From positions 472,616,400 through 472,680,399 of the forward strand of contig NC_081406.1 in NCBI RefSeq assembly GCF_030272615.1: 64,000 bases of DNA. The letters are read 5' to 3'. A program made the translations under genes and the position numbers. Under the pieces are notes generated by a model. The model saw nothing but the letters and a program-made list of their open reading frames with translations. It did no database searches and was not told the origin of the DNA. Below, piece after piece: positions 10,890-21,629 of this stretch (position 1 is its first letter; every line of letters begins with the position of its first letter). This DNA comes from Cryptomeria japonica (taxonomy: Eukaryota; Streptophyta; Pinopsida; Cupressales; Cupressaceae).

Positions 10890-13380
10890 AAAAATTCCTC
10901 ATGACCCTTTTGGTGGATGGGTCCTCTAAGTCGTAGGTGTTGGAGGGTCCTAGTCTCAACGTGAGGGCAGTCTCACTGAGGTGGATTGCAATCTGGCATC
11001 GGTCATGCTCCATGACCTCAAACCCCTTAGCTCCCCTCGTAGCTCTGCCACAGTCTCCTACTGTGTCATGAGCTCCTCACATGTTTCCATCTCTCTCTGG
11101 CATGCCACCTCCAAGTCTACCATCAGCTGGTGCACTCGAGGGTGGTCAAGATGACCAGCTACGCTCTCATGGGCACCACCAACTTGTCGATGGAGGTCAT
11201 TGCCCTGACTCTGCAGAGTGTCACATGCCCTCTTCTCACATCTCAGCTTGCATCACCACCTGGTCTCTCTCTTCGAGAATAGTGCGAGCCTCACAAAGGA
11301 CCTGGTCCATTTGCCCCGTCACCGTCACTAGTTGCGTCGCTCCCTACACTAGATCTAGCTGGCCCTCCTCGTCTATGCTACAAGCTTGAATGGATGTGCA
11401 TGTCTCCTTGTAGTCTGGAGGGGCAGGTAGGCGTCCAACACTGGACCCCGAGTCTGTACAAAAAAGATGATCTTTGTGAGTGCCTAATGGACAAAGCTCA
11501 TCCACTGAGCAACTCCCTCTACAAATACAAAGCATCTCTACATCGATATGTAAGAGAAAGATTGAAATACACAAACGACAAATCATAATACATACTAGGA
11601 TTGCCTCTCTACCAATCTAGATCCTATGGAGGCACACTGCTAGTGGATGCCCCGCAGATGATGTTGGTGTTGGTGGTTGCATTGGTAGTGCAGATGGTGG
11701 TGCAATAGGTGATGGAGGGAGCCCCCTGGATGTAGTCACTCGTCTCTCTGGGCTCGAGCTTCCCCTCTGTTGCCTCTGTGTGGGCCTCTCTCCATCATCG
11801 CTCTAAGAGGGATGGTTGTCGTTATCCCCTCCTAAAGCTCTGACGCTTCCTCCTGCTACATCTGGCAAAAAGATCGATGCAGGACCTACCCTACCTCACA
11901 AACCTGCAAAGTCTGGGGTGACTACACCATCATCAATAACTGAGGAGTTATGTCATCATCGTCACTACCCTCGGAGCTGTCTTGCACATCTCCTATGGTG
12001 GGGCAAGGCAACTCTTGTGGTCGCACTGCACTCCTGTCCAATCGTACATAGGTGGGCATGATGGGTGGGATGGTCTGCACCTGCCCAAACTATCGCATGC
12101 ACTATTGCTAGTAGTATGACATGATGATATGGTCTTGCCACCCTAGAAGGAATCGGTCTCGTTGCATTCATGGAAGCTACATGCAGTTTGTGGTTCGAAC
12201 CCCCATGTCCCAAAATGGCTGCCAAACAACGTCCTTGATCCTGATTTGGTCTAGGATGACCCTTCAATATGTTAGGTCACCTGTCTACCACTCAACCCAT
12301 CATAGTGGATACCCATGTGCTCTTGGCATGTCTAATGGCATCGATACTGGGAATATGACTGGTCAAGTGCATGTGATGTGCTCAAAGATCCACACCTATA
12401 GTAGTATGCACATTGTAAGGCTTTGGTACTCATGGTGTATGTACTGGGACAAATCATACTACAGGTGAGCAAGCATGCTCCGGCCCCACGCATATATCAT
12501 TTCATGCTCCTCCATATCCTAGACCATGGAACGAGTCCAGTGATCAACTCTAATCCATGACTGTCTATCAGTACTTGTCATGCTACAATCGCTATCATAA
12601 TGCATTGTACCAAGGGAATAGGCACTCGTTCCTAGCCTGACACTCACAGATACATGTGCTTGATCGCATCGACCCTCTGTCCAAGGGCCTGCTCCTACAG
12701 CTTGCTCAGCTCCACTGTCGACAAGATCGTAGGTGATACTCTCTCCCCTTGAATGGGTAGTTGGAGGATGTGGTACCCATCAATCAAGGTTACCAGTCAT
12801 CTCCCCTGTGGGTAGATGAAATGACATTGTGTTTGCGTCCCACCTCTCCATGAGAGCTCGCAACATTACGACATGGAATTAGAACTTTGGCCGACAAAAT
12901 GTCCACCACAGTCCTACTCTCCAAAGTAGCCGCCTGTTTGCAACTGACAACTCCTGCGCCTGGTCCCATAATGTTTGCAACAAATGACCCAACATATGCT
13001 CCCTCATCTAGAGAAATGCCTGCACATGAATAAAATTCTTCATCAATCTCCATTGGTGCTAAAATTCAAGATGTTATCATGCTCATAAGATGCTAGTGTG
13101 TTTTAAGGATGTCAGCATCCAACTCAAACCATAGTGCGGTCCCTAGATGCCAATGTGTGTCTAGGACGCTAGAATGGTACTAGGACCATGACACATCCCC
13201 TGGACGCTTTCACACCCCTAAACCCTAAAATACTTTAAAAAATAGCATAAAAAGACACAAAATAACATGATTTGAGGTGTACCTGCTCGGACTCATCACC
13301 TTGCTCTACTACAGACCGCAACTCCTCGATCCTACTCGCTCTGTGCTCTTGTCTGTGTGGCAATTTTTCTCTAAATATAT
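10890..13380 (-). pseudogene. Antisense plant mobile domain (PMD) ORF with coiled-coil tail
   Basis: Read on the minus strand, the sequence recovers PMD landmarks despite many stops. MERWDANTMSFHLPTGEMT (about 12860-12805) corresponds to the ERWR.ETHTFHLP.GEMT core of PMD proteins. VTLIDGYHILQLPI follows in the next frame. Then come a YIHHEYQSLT segment, PRAHGYPL, and FGQVQTIPPIMPTYVRLD (about 12090-12040). An acidic SSEGSDDDD stretch follows. The C-terminal part (about 11420-10990) is coiled-coil-like: MDQVLCEARTILEERDQVV and EMETCEELMTQ. PMD is known from transposons and from the plant MAIN/MAIL proteins. Its position between pol and the 3' LTR, opposite to pol, matches the antisense extra ORFs known in Tat-type elements. 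Frames shift several times, so it is dead. Confidence 0.75.
13060..13284 (-). other. Possible intron in the antisense PMD ORF
   Basis: On the minus strand GAGCAG|GTACACC (near 13284) could be a donor and TTTTAG|CACCAATGG (near 13060) an acceptor. Joining them keeps the upstream coiled-coil-like segment EELRSVVEQGDESEQ in phase with the downstream PMD frame. The intervening sequence is AT-richer and full of stops. This is inference only. Confidence 0.35.
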
Positions 13381-13585
13381 TCAAATCTCAACCAAAATGC
13401 CCATGGCAAATAGTGAAAATGACCCTTCTTGGGGCCCACTCTTGAGTATATAGCCAAAATTTTGCCCGAAATTTTTCTTGTTCATTTTGGGACAATTTTG
13501 GCTCATTTTCCTTCTTGTTCTCCCCACCCTACTGGGGGGAAAACACAAAGGGCATACACTCACCTAAATCAATTTTTTCCTCTTC

Positions 13586-13593
13586 TATATATA
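13586..13593 (-). promoter_or_regulatory. Candidate TATA box for the antisense ORF
   Basis: TATATATA on the minus strand lies about 200 bases upstream of the first antisense coding-like segment and inside the element rather than in its LTR. It would give the antisense ORF its own promoter. The motif alone is weak evidence in AT-rich DNA. Confidence 0.25.
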
Positions 13594-13880
13594 CTAACTC
13601 TCTTAAGCATTCTCCTCACCGAAGTAGTTTCCTCTATTTTTCATGCTGACAATTTTTTGACTTTTGCAGTATGAAATTCATCACGTTGAACATTGTGGTT
13701 TCTTGTGGAGGCTTGGGGGCATCATCTGTGATTGCCGACTTGACCTCTGTGGCCTCTATAGTATTCTTTTGGGCTAAGTAATTATTGCACTCATTGCATT
13801 TATTGCATTGCATGGGCTTAATGAATTTATCTTTTTGAAACTACTTTAGTGCACCTGATCCCTCGAGTCAACTAGTCCAC

Positions 13881-13896
13881 TAAAGTGGGGGCAAAA
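13881..13896 (+). promoter_or_regulatory. Gypsy polypurine tract
   Basis: TAAAGTGGGGGCAAAA directly precedes the TGTAGTGTCC start of the LTR. This is the expected position and composition of the plus-strand DNA primer. Confidence 0.8.
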
Positions 13897-15075
13897 TGTA
13901 GTGTCCTAAATTGTGCCCAATGCATTTATGACACTTACACATAGCGCCCTATGCATTAATAATGAATTCATGATCAAAAATTTATTAATTTGGCATCATG
14001 AGCCTCAAGACAAAGTGCCTCTATTTGTCCTAAAACTCCATTTGGGCCTATCTTTGGTAGGATGGAAGTGTGATGTGATGACATCTACGCGTCGCGCTAA
14101 CGTCTCGATAAGTCCACAAAATCTTAAATCTTGTAGTGAGTCAAACGCTACTCGACGTGTGTCCTTTGGCTCACCTTTCGTCATAATGACTCTCCGCGCC
14201 TCTTTCAAGTTTAAAAACTCTTCCTTGCTCATTTGGAGGGGTTCCCTTTTGGGTTCTATGTGTTATGCTCTCATTTGGCTCTCACAACTCTTATTTCACT
14301 CTCAATCTCTTGATGATCTCTTGAAGGCTCTACCAACACTACTAAGTTACAACGATCTTGCGATTATCTTGCAATGATCTTACCAATAAGCACACATCTC
14401 AAGCTTCGTCACACTCATATCTCCAAAAAGGGGGGTTTACCTACATGCCTTGTCTTCTCTTTATCATTTATCTTTCTATTTTATCTTTTGCATCTTTGGG
14501 TGTATCTATTATCTAGGTGCATTCAACTTACCAATTTGTCATTTTATCTACTTGCAATAGGGGTTTGCTTCCATTAAGCAGAGTATAGTTTCTATTTGCA
14601 GTTTTTCCAATTATCATCTATTCGAATTTATCTATCTGGCTGTCTGTGGTAGCAGAAACACATAAATGAGGGTCTAACTGAGGCGGGCCCCTATACAACC
14701 CCAACATTTTCTCATGTCTCCATGTGTGCAGGTGATGAATAGGTTCCACATAGTGGAAAGGAGTCATTGTAGGCTTTTGGGGAGATTATGTGATTTTTGA
14801 TTGTGCAGATGACAGCGCGTCGCGCTGGCGTCAAAAACCCGAGAGCTCCCTGACCCTGTGATATGATCTGTTTCAAGCTTTGTGTTATTCTGTCAACTCA
14901 TTTTTTTGCATTTTGTTATTCTAGTACTTTAAGTTGTCAATTATTTCCGCTTTGGCATAAGTTTTAGTTTTGTTATCCCCTGGCTCATCTTAGCGCTAGT
15001 TTGAGTGAGGTGGCAGCGGATTGGTTTGTCCTTCGGGATTCATCATCTTGGAGGTGACAAATATCCTCCCCTACA
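13897..15075 (+). mobile_element. 3' LTR of the gypsy element
   Basis: It begins TGTAGTGTCCTAAATTG right after the polypurine tract and is taken to end at CTCCCCTACA, so the ends form a short inverted repeat TGTAG/CTACA. It is about 1.18 kb long. A GC-rich motif GCGTCGCGCTRRCGTC occurs twice (14089, 14817). Without the 5' LTR the right edge is tentative. Confidence 0.7.
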
Positions 15076-16803
15076 TCACTTTACTAATTATGGATTCTTA
15101 AAGGATGAAAGATCCAAATTAGACTTTTGCAAAGTTATAACCTTGGTTTAGGGATCAATGATTATTGGTTGTGATTTGGTAGGTCTAGATTAAAAGATTA
15201 ATTTTTGGTTGATGCATTAAGTTCACAAGGATGGAATAGTTCGACAATGGATTGATGCCAAAAGATAGAGGTTTAACCGAGATGGAAAAGGCTTTAATAG
15301 GATATTTTTGGTCCAGGAATACCTAAATGGCGAGATGCGGTGATTCCCATTTAATATTTGTGACAAGGCTACAATTTGTGAAAAGGCTCATGATCTCAAG
15401 GGTTCTAGCTCAAATTTTGTGGTAAAGTCGTTAAGGAAGTCTTGGAAATGATGTAGGAAGTCTTGGTGTTTTAGCAAGAGCTTGTGATTTTTGTATAAAA
15501 AGCTTCTCCTCTTTAGGATTTCCTTTTGAATAGGCTTCTTCTTTTTGACTTGATGATAAATGTACTTCTTGACATGTTTGAGAGGCTTTTTGGATATGAC
15601 AAATTGAAAATCAAACAAATGGGATGAAAATTTAGCTTAGGTGGAGACAGTGAAATCAAGGCGAAGATGCCATTTTACAATCAAAGATGGTGTTATGCAG
15701 TCAGGGGTATGACATATAGAGACAATGTTTTGTAGGTAGAGACGCCAAAATAGGGATGCAAATGTCGAAATATAGTTTTTTACAAGACTTTGGTAAATTT
15801 AGTCAAATTTGGAGATATGTCTTCTTGGCAAGAAATGTCAAACAAGAATAGACATTGGCCAATTTAACGCTTAAGAAAGCATGAGATAAGGGAGGGCCTA
15901 GATTAGCCCAACTTTAACATAAATGGTCTCAATAATCGAAAACACTTGTAAGCATGTACAACCTAGGCTATAGAGTGGATACTATTCACTAAGGCCCTTT
16001 GCTATAAATAACAATACCTCAAATAAAGTGGATATGCAGAGTCCTGGTGACACTAGCTCCCCCACCATGACACAGACACCCTAGGTCTCAATCCCCAAAG
16101 GTTTGCAAACCTTTTTTTAATCAAAGAATTCCATACCTCACAATGAAAGGTACATGAAGGGTTGACTTTGGGATACAATCCACATTCCTTAAATTAGTGA
16201 GTATGGGTTTTAGGACAAATACAAAAAATGGTTTCTAATCATTATTTAGGGACTTGATGGCTATCCATTCGGTGACGACTCACTTAAGAGATTGTCCCAG
16301 TCCTCACACGAGTATTTTTACGTATCTCACACGAATGTGGATATAGGGGGAATCATCAAGATACACTATTCACCAAGAAGACTCGAGTTTTTAGCCTATC
16401 CCATTTATATAGCAGACCGAATTGAAAGTCACAAGTGTAACGTACTGAGAGCCAGGCTCGTTAAGGAAATATCGTGGTTTCTCTTACACCCACCAAAAAG
16501 GGAGAGGATACCTCCATGATATTTTGAGTTTTAATCTAACAACACAAAAAGGTAGGCCTAGCTTTTTGATCACCCAAGTTTGCACAAGGGGAGAGCATAT
16601 ACCTACTACCTTGAAAACACAACAAACAAGATCTTTACTACTCAAATAAAAATGCAACTAATCATCCATTTAGTGATAAAAAATGTCTTTGTCAAATGAA
16701 CCTGTAAAACCACAAGTCAATAGTTTATCAAATTTGTCTTCTATGATCGTGGACAAGCTGCACAAGTGTTAGTGTTAAAATAAAATATGAAAATCACAAA
16801 TCA
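15076..16803. other. Unassigned noncoding DNA, left part of an interrupted older repeat
   Basis: No domain-bearing frame. A Lys-rich minus frame (15388-15618) has no recognisable match. Phrases such as TTTTGTAGGTAGAGA (about 15730) recur at about 26458, just past the right end of the 16.8-26.4 kb element. The two flanks therefore look like one older sequence split by that insertion. Confidence 0.4.
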
Positions 16804-16808
16804 TAGGC
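16804..16808. repeat. Left target-site duplication TAGGC
   Basis: TAGGC lies immediately left of the LTR edge and is repeated exactly at 26442-26446. Confidence 0.85.
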
Positions 16809-18069
16809 TGTCAGTCCCAACCAGTGCTAAGAGGGGAGGGGTGAATCAACACTTTACCGGTTTTAGACAATTAAAACTTTTAACTCAAGTTTGCACTAAC
16901 TTAACATTCATCAATATAAATAATTATTGCAGAAGAATATGCATGCATGAATGATACACAGTGACACCAAGATTTATCTCGTGGAAACCCAAATGGGAGA
17001 AAACCACGGTGTGAGTAGGAACTCACAAAAAATTTACTCTTCTCGAGTACACCTGGTGAGGAGCCATCCCTATTAGGAGATTACAAAGACACTATTAGGT
17101 GCCACCCGGTTAAGGGATTTTGATTAAGGCATGTCAGTGCCTTTATCCTATTAAAGGTAGCCTTGTTAAAGGTCTTAGGATCATCAATTAAGATGACACC
17201 CGAGTTAAGGGATTTTTACAATGGGACCTGTTAAAGTCCACCCTATTAAGGGAATTTAGTTGCAATGGTTAGAAAGAAACAAAAAGATGATATGTTGGAG
17301 TGGTTACTGATAGCTTGATCAGATCATACTGAAAATCATGCTCTATCTGCACCGGTTGTGTCTCCTCTGTACAACACCTGTTTCCTGAATATACCTTTGA
17401 CTCTGCATTCTATTGGTTTACTGATCCTCGACTCTTCACTCTGCTGGTCCTCTATTCCTCGGCTCTTTACTTTGTTGGTCCTCTATCCCTCTGCTCTGCA
17501 CTTTGTTTTGCTTCCCCTGTGTTCACTTTCACATTTTTCTTTTCACATTTTTCTTTTCACATTTTTCTTTTCACATGAACAACAACATCATAAAAAATGA
17601 ATTATGTGAATTTATTACCCTTTTGATCTATCTCCAACTTTCCCTCCAAAACATCAGATTCAAAATTCTGTTACCGTGCCATAAATCACTCTCCAGAAAT
17701 CATTCCAAGAATTTCTGTCAAAATAGTCATTCATGCCGATAAGTCCGCCGATTGATTGGAGAAGACTGTCGATTTAGCTGGATGTTAATTGAATGTTACC
17801 AAGTCTGTCAGTTACAGACTGTCGGTGTACCGATCAAAATCTACCTAGTTGATTACCTCCGGTATACAGATATGTTCACTCCTTAGTCGGTTGACCTCTT
17901 TTGTGTCGGTCTACTCACTACTTGCCCTATCTACACATTGCTTAGCTGGTTAACCTATGTATATCGGTTTACTTACTATCGACAAACTTGGAAGACTTGG
18001 AAGATGATGTTGCCAACAATGACAACCATATCATTCACCGGTCATACAAAATGCACCAAAATGCCAACA
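16809..18069 (-). mobile_element. 3' LTR of the pol-less element
   Basis: On the minus strand it starts TGTTGGCATTTTGGTGC and ends GGTTGGGACTGACA. It is about 175 bp longer than its partner because of extra sequence around 17545-17740, including a repeated CTTTTCACATTTTT unit and a segment absent from the partner. It contains the GTGGAAACCC...GGGAGAAAACCAC motif seen in several Copia LTRs of this window. Confidence 0.88.
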
Positions 18070-18070
18070 A

Positions 18071-18094
18071 ACTCCCCCTTTGGCATTGGTGGCA
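18071..18094 (-). promoter_or_regulatory. Polypurine tract of the pol-less element
   Basis: The minus strand reads CCAATGCCAAAGGGGGAG directly before the LTR start. A second similar tract occurs about 100 bases further in (near 18165-18190), also flanked by a GCCATNNATGGC-like inverted motif. Confidence 0.75.
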
Positions 18095-18212
18095 AACACT
18101 ATAAAAATGTGTCAGTTTTGGCCCCTGTTTCTAACCCCTATAACTCACAATGTACAAATCTCCAAAACTCCCCCTTTTGCCATCAATGGCAAGTACTATA
18201 CAAAATAATTTG

Positions 18213-19633
18213 TCAAAGTAAAGCAAAAATCTCCTTGAAATTTTCTTGAGCAACTTTCAAAGAGGATTCCCATGAAGATTTTACCCGTTTCATGGTGGTG
18301 AAGTGTCCATGCATAACTGTAATAAAAATCTCCATATCATCGACTGTCTTGCAGTCAGGTTCACTTATGAGGCATTCTGCTTCTTTAATATTCATTTGCA
18401 TGAAATCAATAATTGGTGTCAGATAGCACTGTAGCTCTAACAAACTAAGACCTCGTTTGTCTTCTTCTTCTTTCAACCTTTTGATGTCATGATTAAGCTG
18501 TTTGACCTTGCTAGTAAAAGTTGATGTTGAACTGGTAAGAGGATCAAAAGAACTTATCAGATCTTGAATTTCTTTTTGAGTCTGATTTCTTTTATCTTCT
18601 AGATCTCTGATTAAATTGGTAAAACTTGAAGATTTGACCAGTAATTGACCAATTTCCTAAAGTATATTTTTGACTTCTTCTGTTCGGGTGGAGAGGGTAA
18701 CTTTTCCAACTAATATTTGTTCATTAAATTCTCTCCTCTCTTTGATTCATATTGCCTTACTGCAACCTTCTCCAGATCGGTTGCCTCTGAACCGATTGCT
18801 ATAACAATAGTACTCAACTGATCAATGATGGGTGCAGTATCATCAACAACAATGTCAGGAATTAGGTCAAAGAGAAGTGTCTTGGTAGAATTGAGAATTC
18901 TTTCCTTCTTTTTCTTTGCTCTTAATTTAGCCTTTTCAGCTTTAATTTTTCAATTTTTCAGAGACTTTCATCAACTACTTGGGAGTCATTTTCTTTATAT
19001 CAATGATCGATTCTCCTTCTTCTTCCTCCTCTGTTTCATCTTCCTTTTCTGTAGTCTCAACCTTTGAACTGACTACAGTGGTGAGTTTACTTTCTTCTTT
19101 TCACTTTTCTTTTCTAAGTCTAACTTCCTCTTTGCCAGAGGAGTATCCATCACTGCACTCTTATTTTCTACTTTCTTCTCTTCCTCTTTGCCCTTGTCGG
19201 ACATAATAGTATTTGGTGCCACTAAATTCCGGTGAGGTGTATCTTCATAAGGAATGTCTTCAACTATCACCTCATCTTTACCGGGATGCTTAGTATGTTT
19301 ATCCTTCTTCACCTGTGTAGTATGAACCGGTTGCTTGACATCCTTTTTCAGATTGGGAATGTCTGACACAACATTTCCTATGATGTCCTCAACTGAGAAA
19401 ACATCAAAATATTCAATAGAGTCTTTTTCTTTGTCGAGGGCAGCTACACCTTGGTCCTATTTTGTTTCCTTTGCTATTTCTTCTTCAGCTTCCTTTTGTT
19501 GATTCATGGTTTTCTTCCACAAGGAAACACCTTCTTCGTGCACTACTTCAACTTCACCTACTGCCACTCTCCCAATTCTATTTCTTACCTTGAAATGTTG
19601 AATGCATGCTTCAGCCACTAGTGAAGCTTGATC
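18213..19633 (-). pseudogene. C-terminal part of the element's unrecognised large ORF
   Basis: The minus frames at 19073-19369 (Lys/Glu-rich, with HTTQVKKDKHTKHPGKDEV) and 18213-18476 (amphipathic, ending SLKVAQENFKEIFALL) read as one low-complexity, charged and partly coiled-coil protein end. It stops just before the polypurine tract. The part next to 19633 continues across the nested Copia into 21450 onward. No enzyme motif is seen. Confidence 0.5.
19448..19633 (-). repeat. Left copy of a ~180-bp duplication flanking the nested Copia
   Basis: This segment is repeated at 21450-21629 with few differences, among them a 6-base indel. Its right edge coincides exactly with the Copia LTR end at 19634. 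The copies encode the same coil segment of the host ORF (HFKVRNRIGRVAVGEVE). Confidence 0.88.
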
Positions 19634-20701
19634 TGTTAGATCCCGAAGACAACTGAGAGGAGGGGGGGGGGGGGGGGGGGTGAATCAGTTGTCAAATAAA
19701 TTTAAATCAAAAACAACTTAACCAACTTAATGCTTAATACCGGTAAACCAGTTAAGTATGTCGATAGACAATTATAACAGTTAATTGCTATACCAATAAG
19801 GATTAGTGCATGAAACATAAACACAAAGTCATCCACAACACATAAGACCAATATTTGTATGTGGAAACCCTGTAAGGGGAAAAACCATGGTGGGAAACCT
19901 TATCCACAATCAGATGATACTACTGCATATAGTAAGTGTACATAAATGGGGTCTGCACATGCAGAAAGGCCAACAGCCTAGAGCTCACTGCTCAATCACA
20001 AAATGGGAGTCACACTCACTACAGTTGGATGGTTAAATCCAATAAGAATGTACTGCACAAAATAGCATCTTCATATGTTGGATTCAGTACCGGTGTAATG
20101 TTGATATGCTTCCACAAAAACCCTCCTTCAATCTTCAGATGATGTCTGCGTGTATAGCTCTGCTTAATCTCACATATACCTTCACACAATCCTTTTTTGC
20201 ATTCCACATTTGATCTTACAAATAAGATCTTACATTTATACCATAACCTAAGACCAATTTTAGTAGGTCGGCTCTACAAGATATTACAATAAAAACATTT
20301 TACAAACAATATAATATCCGATGCAATAACCGATTGAACATGTCGGCTTAATGCATTTACAACAATAATTAATCATCTCCATAGTGTGCCATGTTGATCT
20401 GGAAAAGATAAACCTATCGGTGTAACCCTAGACCTATTTGCCAGTAACAACAAATATGCAACTATGAATATACCAATGAACAAAACTCCAGGACAAGATG
20501 TCTAGACGATGTCTTCGACATTACCAAGTGTTTTCCATGCCATTCCAAGTGCCGGTGATCATTATATCTTGCCGGTGTATCAAATACCAGTAACTGTGCA
20601 ATAGTTACTTGCTTGTTGGTGAATGTTGTTGGATCTCCAAAGTGCTAGTGTTTTAGTAGATGTTGACATCAATGACAAAACCATACCAAAATACCAACAA
20701 T
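19634..20701 (-). mobile_element. 3' LTR of the nested Copia
   Basis: About 1.07 kb. It carries a run of about 19 G near 19662-19680 and the GTGGAAACCC...AAAAACCATGG motif typical of Copia LTRs here. The start is set by the adjacent polypurine tract and the end by the TG...CA rule. Confidence 0.75.
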
Positions 20702-21101
20702 CTCCCCCTTTGGCATTGATGGCAACACAAGATGGAAAAACCATCAAAGTGCCAAAATAGAAATGCCAAGTACCAAAAACTAACAATCTCCAAAAAGATT
20801 ATAACCAGAAAGTAATAATCTCTCCTAAACAACAATCTCTCCCCCTGGGAGCAACATGTGTTTTCTAAAGTTTTTCCATGCCAATCTCTCCCCAAAAGAT
20901 AATAAAGATAATGTGTTTTTCCATATATATCTCTCCCCCTTTGACATCAAATGCCAAAGTTACAATAAAACCAAGTTCATATACAAAATACAAATCAATT
21001 CAATATACCAACTACTCCCCTTGAGAAGTAGCTTCCTCATCAAAGACCGGAATAAAAGATTTCTCTGATAATTCTGTCGGTTGATGACAATCATCAACCG
21101 T

Positions 21102-21441
21102 CTAAGTCTCTACCGGTGGTGGTATGACTCCAAGCTGATCTCTGAGATATTCAAAAGTCTCCTTAGGCAAAGGTTTAGTGAAAATATCCGCAATCTTCTC
21201 TTTAGTATTAACATAAACCAGTTTTATCTCCTTTGCTTCAACTTTTTCCCTTAGAAAATTCAGTTTGATAAAAAGATGTTTGGTTTTAGAATGTAATACC
21301 GAATTCTTAGATATATCAATTGCTGCAGTGTTATCACAATAGATAGTAATAGGTTCCTTGCATTTTACCTTTATGTCTTTCAACATTTGCTTAAGCCATA
21401 GTACCTGTGTATAGTTAGTTGCTGCTGCAACATTTGCTTAA
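21102..21441 (-). pseudogene. Copia RNase H C-terminal fragment
   Basis: The minus strand reads ATNYTQVLWLKQML then ITIYCDNTAAIDISKNSVLH, SKTKHLFIKLNFLREKV and ADIFTKPLPKETFEYLRDQL. These are the standard end of Copia polyproteins, including the CDN aspartate and the TKPL tail. It is open over this fragment but truncated upstream. Confidence 0.9.
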
Positions 21442-21449
21442 GCCATAGT

Positions 21450-21629
21450 ACCTTGGTCCTGTTTTGTTTCCTTTGCTATTTCTTCTTTAGCTTCCTTTTA
21501 CTGATTCATGGTTTTCTTCCACAAGGCAACACATTCTTCGTCTTCAACTTCACCTACTGCCACTCTCCCAATTCTATTTCTTACCTTGAAATGTTGAATG
21601 CATGCTTCAGCCACTAGTGAAGCTTGATC
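21450..21629 (-). repeat. Right copy of the duplication flanking the nested Copia
   Basis: Matches 19448-19633. Beyond GCTTGATC at 21629 the host ORF continues, so this copy is the undisturbed side and the left copy stops at the insertion. Confidence 0.88.

Larger units (their letters stand above)
5905..15075 (+). mobile_element. 5'-truncated Ty3/gypsy retrotransposon, Tat-like
   Basis: In order on the plus strand there are a protease C-terminal remnant, a linker, RT, RNase H, an integrase with HHCC finger and DDE core, an antisense PMD pseudogene, a polypurine tract and a 3' LTR. The 5' LTR, primer site, gag and first half of protease are missing, so the element was truncated or deleted at about 5900. 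The RT signature FMDGFSSYN and the GAYGLSYMDGTPL-type integrase tail match Tat/Athila-type plant gypsy elements. Many stops and at least one integrase frameshift show it is dead. No 5' flank remains, so a target duplication cannot be tested. Confidence 0.85.
19634..21449 (-). mobile_element. 5'-truncated Copia insertion (RNase H end plus 3' LTR)
   Basis: Minus-strand order is an RNase H C-terminus (21441-21102), spacer, polypurine tract (GCCAAAGGGGGAGAT, near 20705-20720) and an LTR that starts TGTTGGTATTTTGG and ends GGGATCTAACA at 19634. Everything upstream of the end of RNase H is missing. It is flanked by a 180-bp duplication of the host element rather than a 5-bp one. A 25-base phrase at its truncated end is repeated (21381 and 21428), suggesting repair-mediated joining. 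Confidence 0.8.

Noticed and set aside
10486-11013. His-Ile-rich 175-codon minus frame and Met-Tyr plus frames
   Set aside because: Product of the hexanucleotide microsatellite. Only the start of the minus frame overlaps the decayed antisense ORF.
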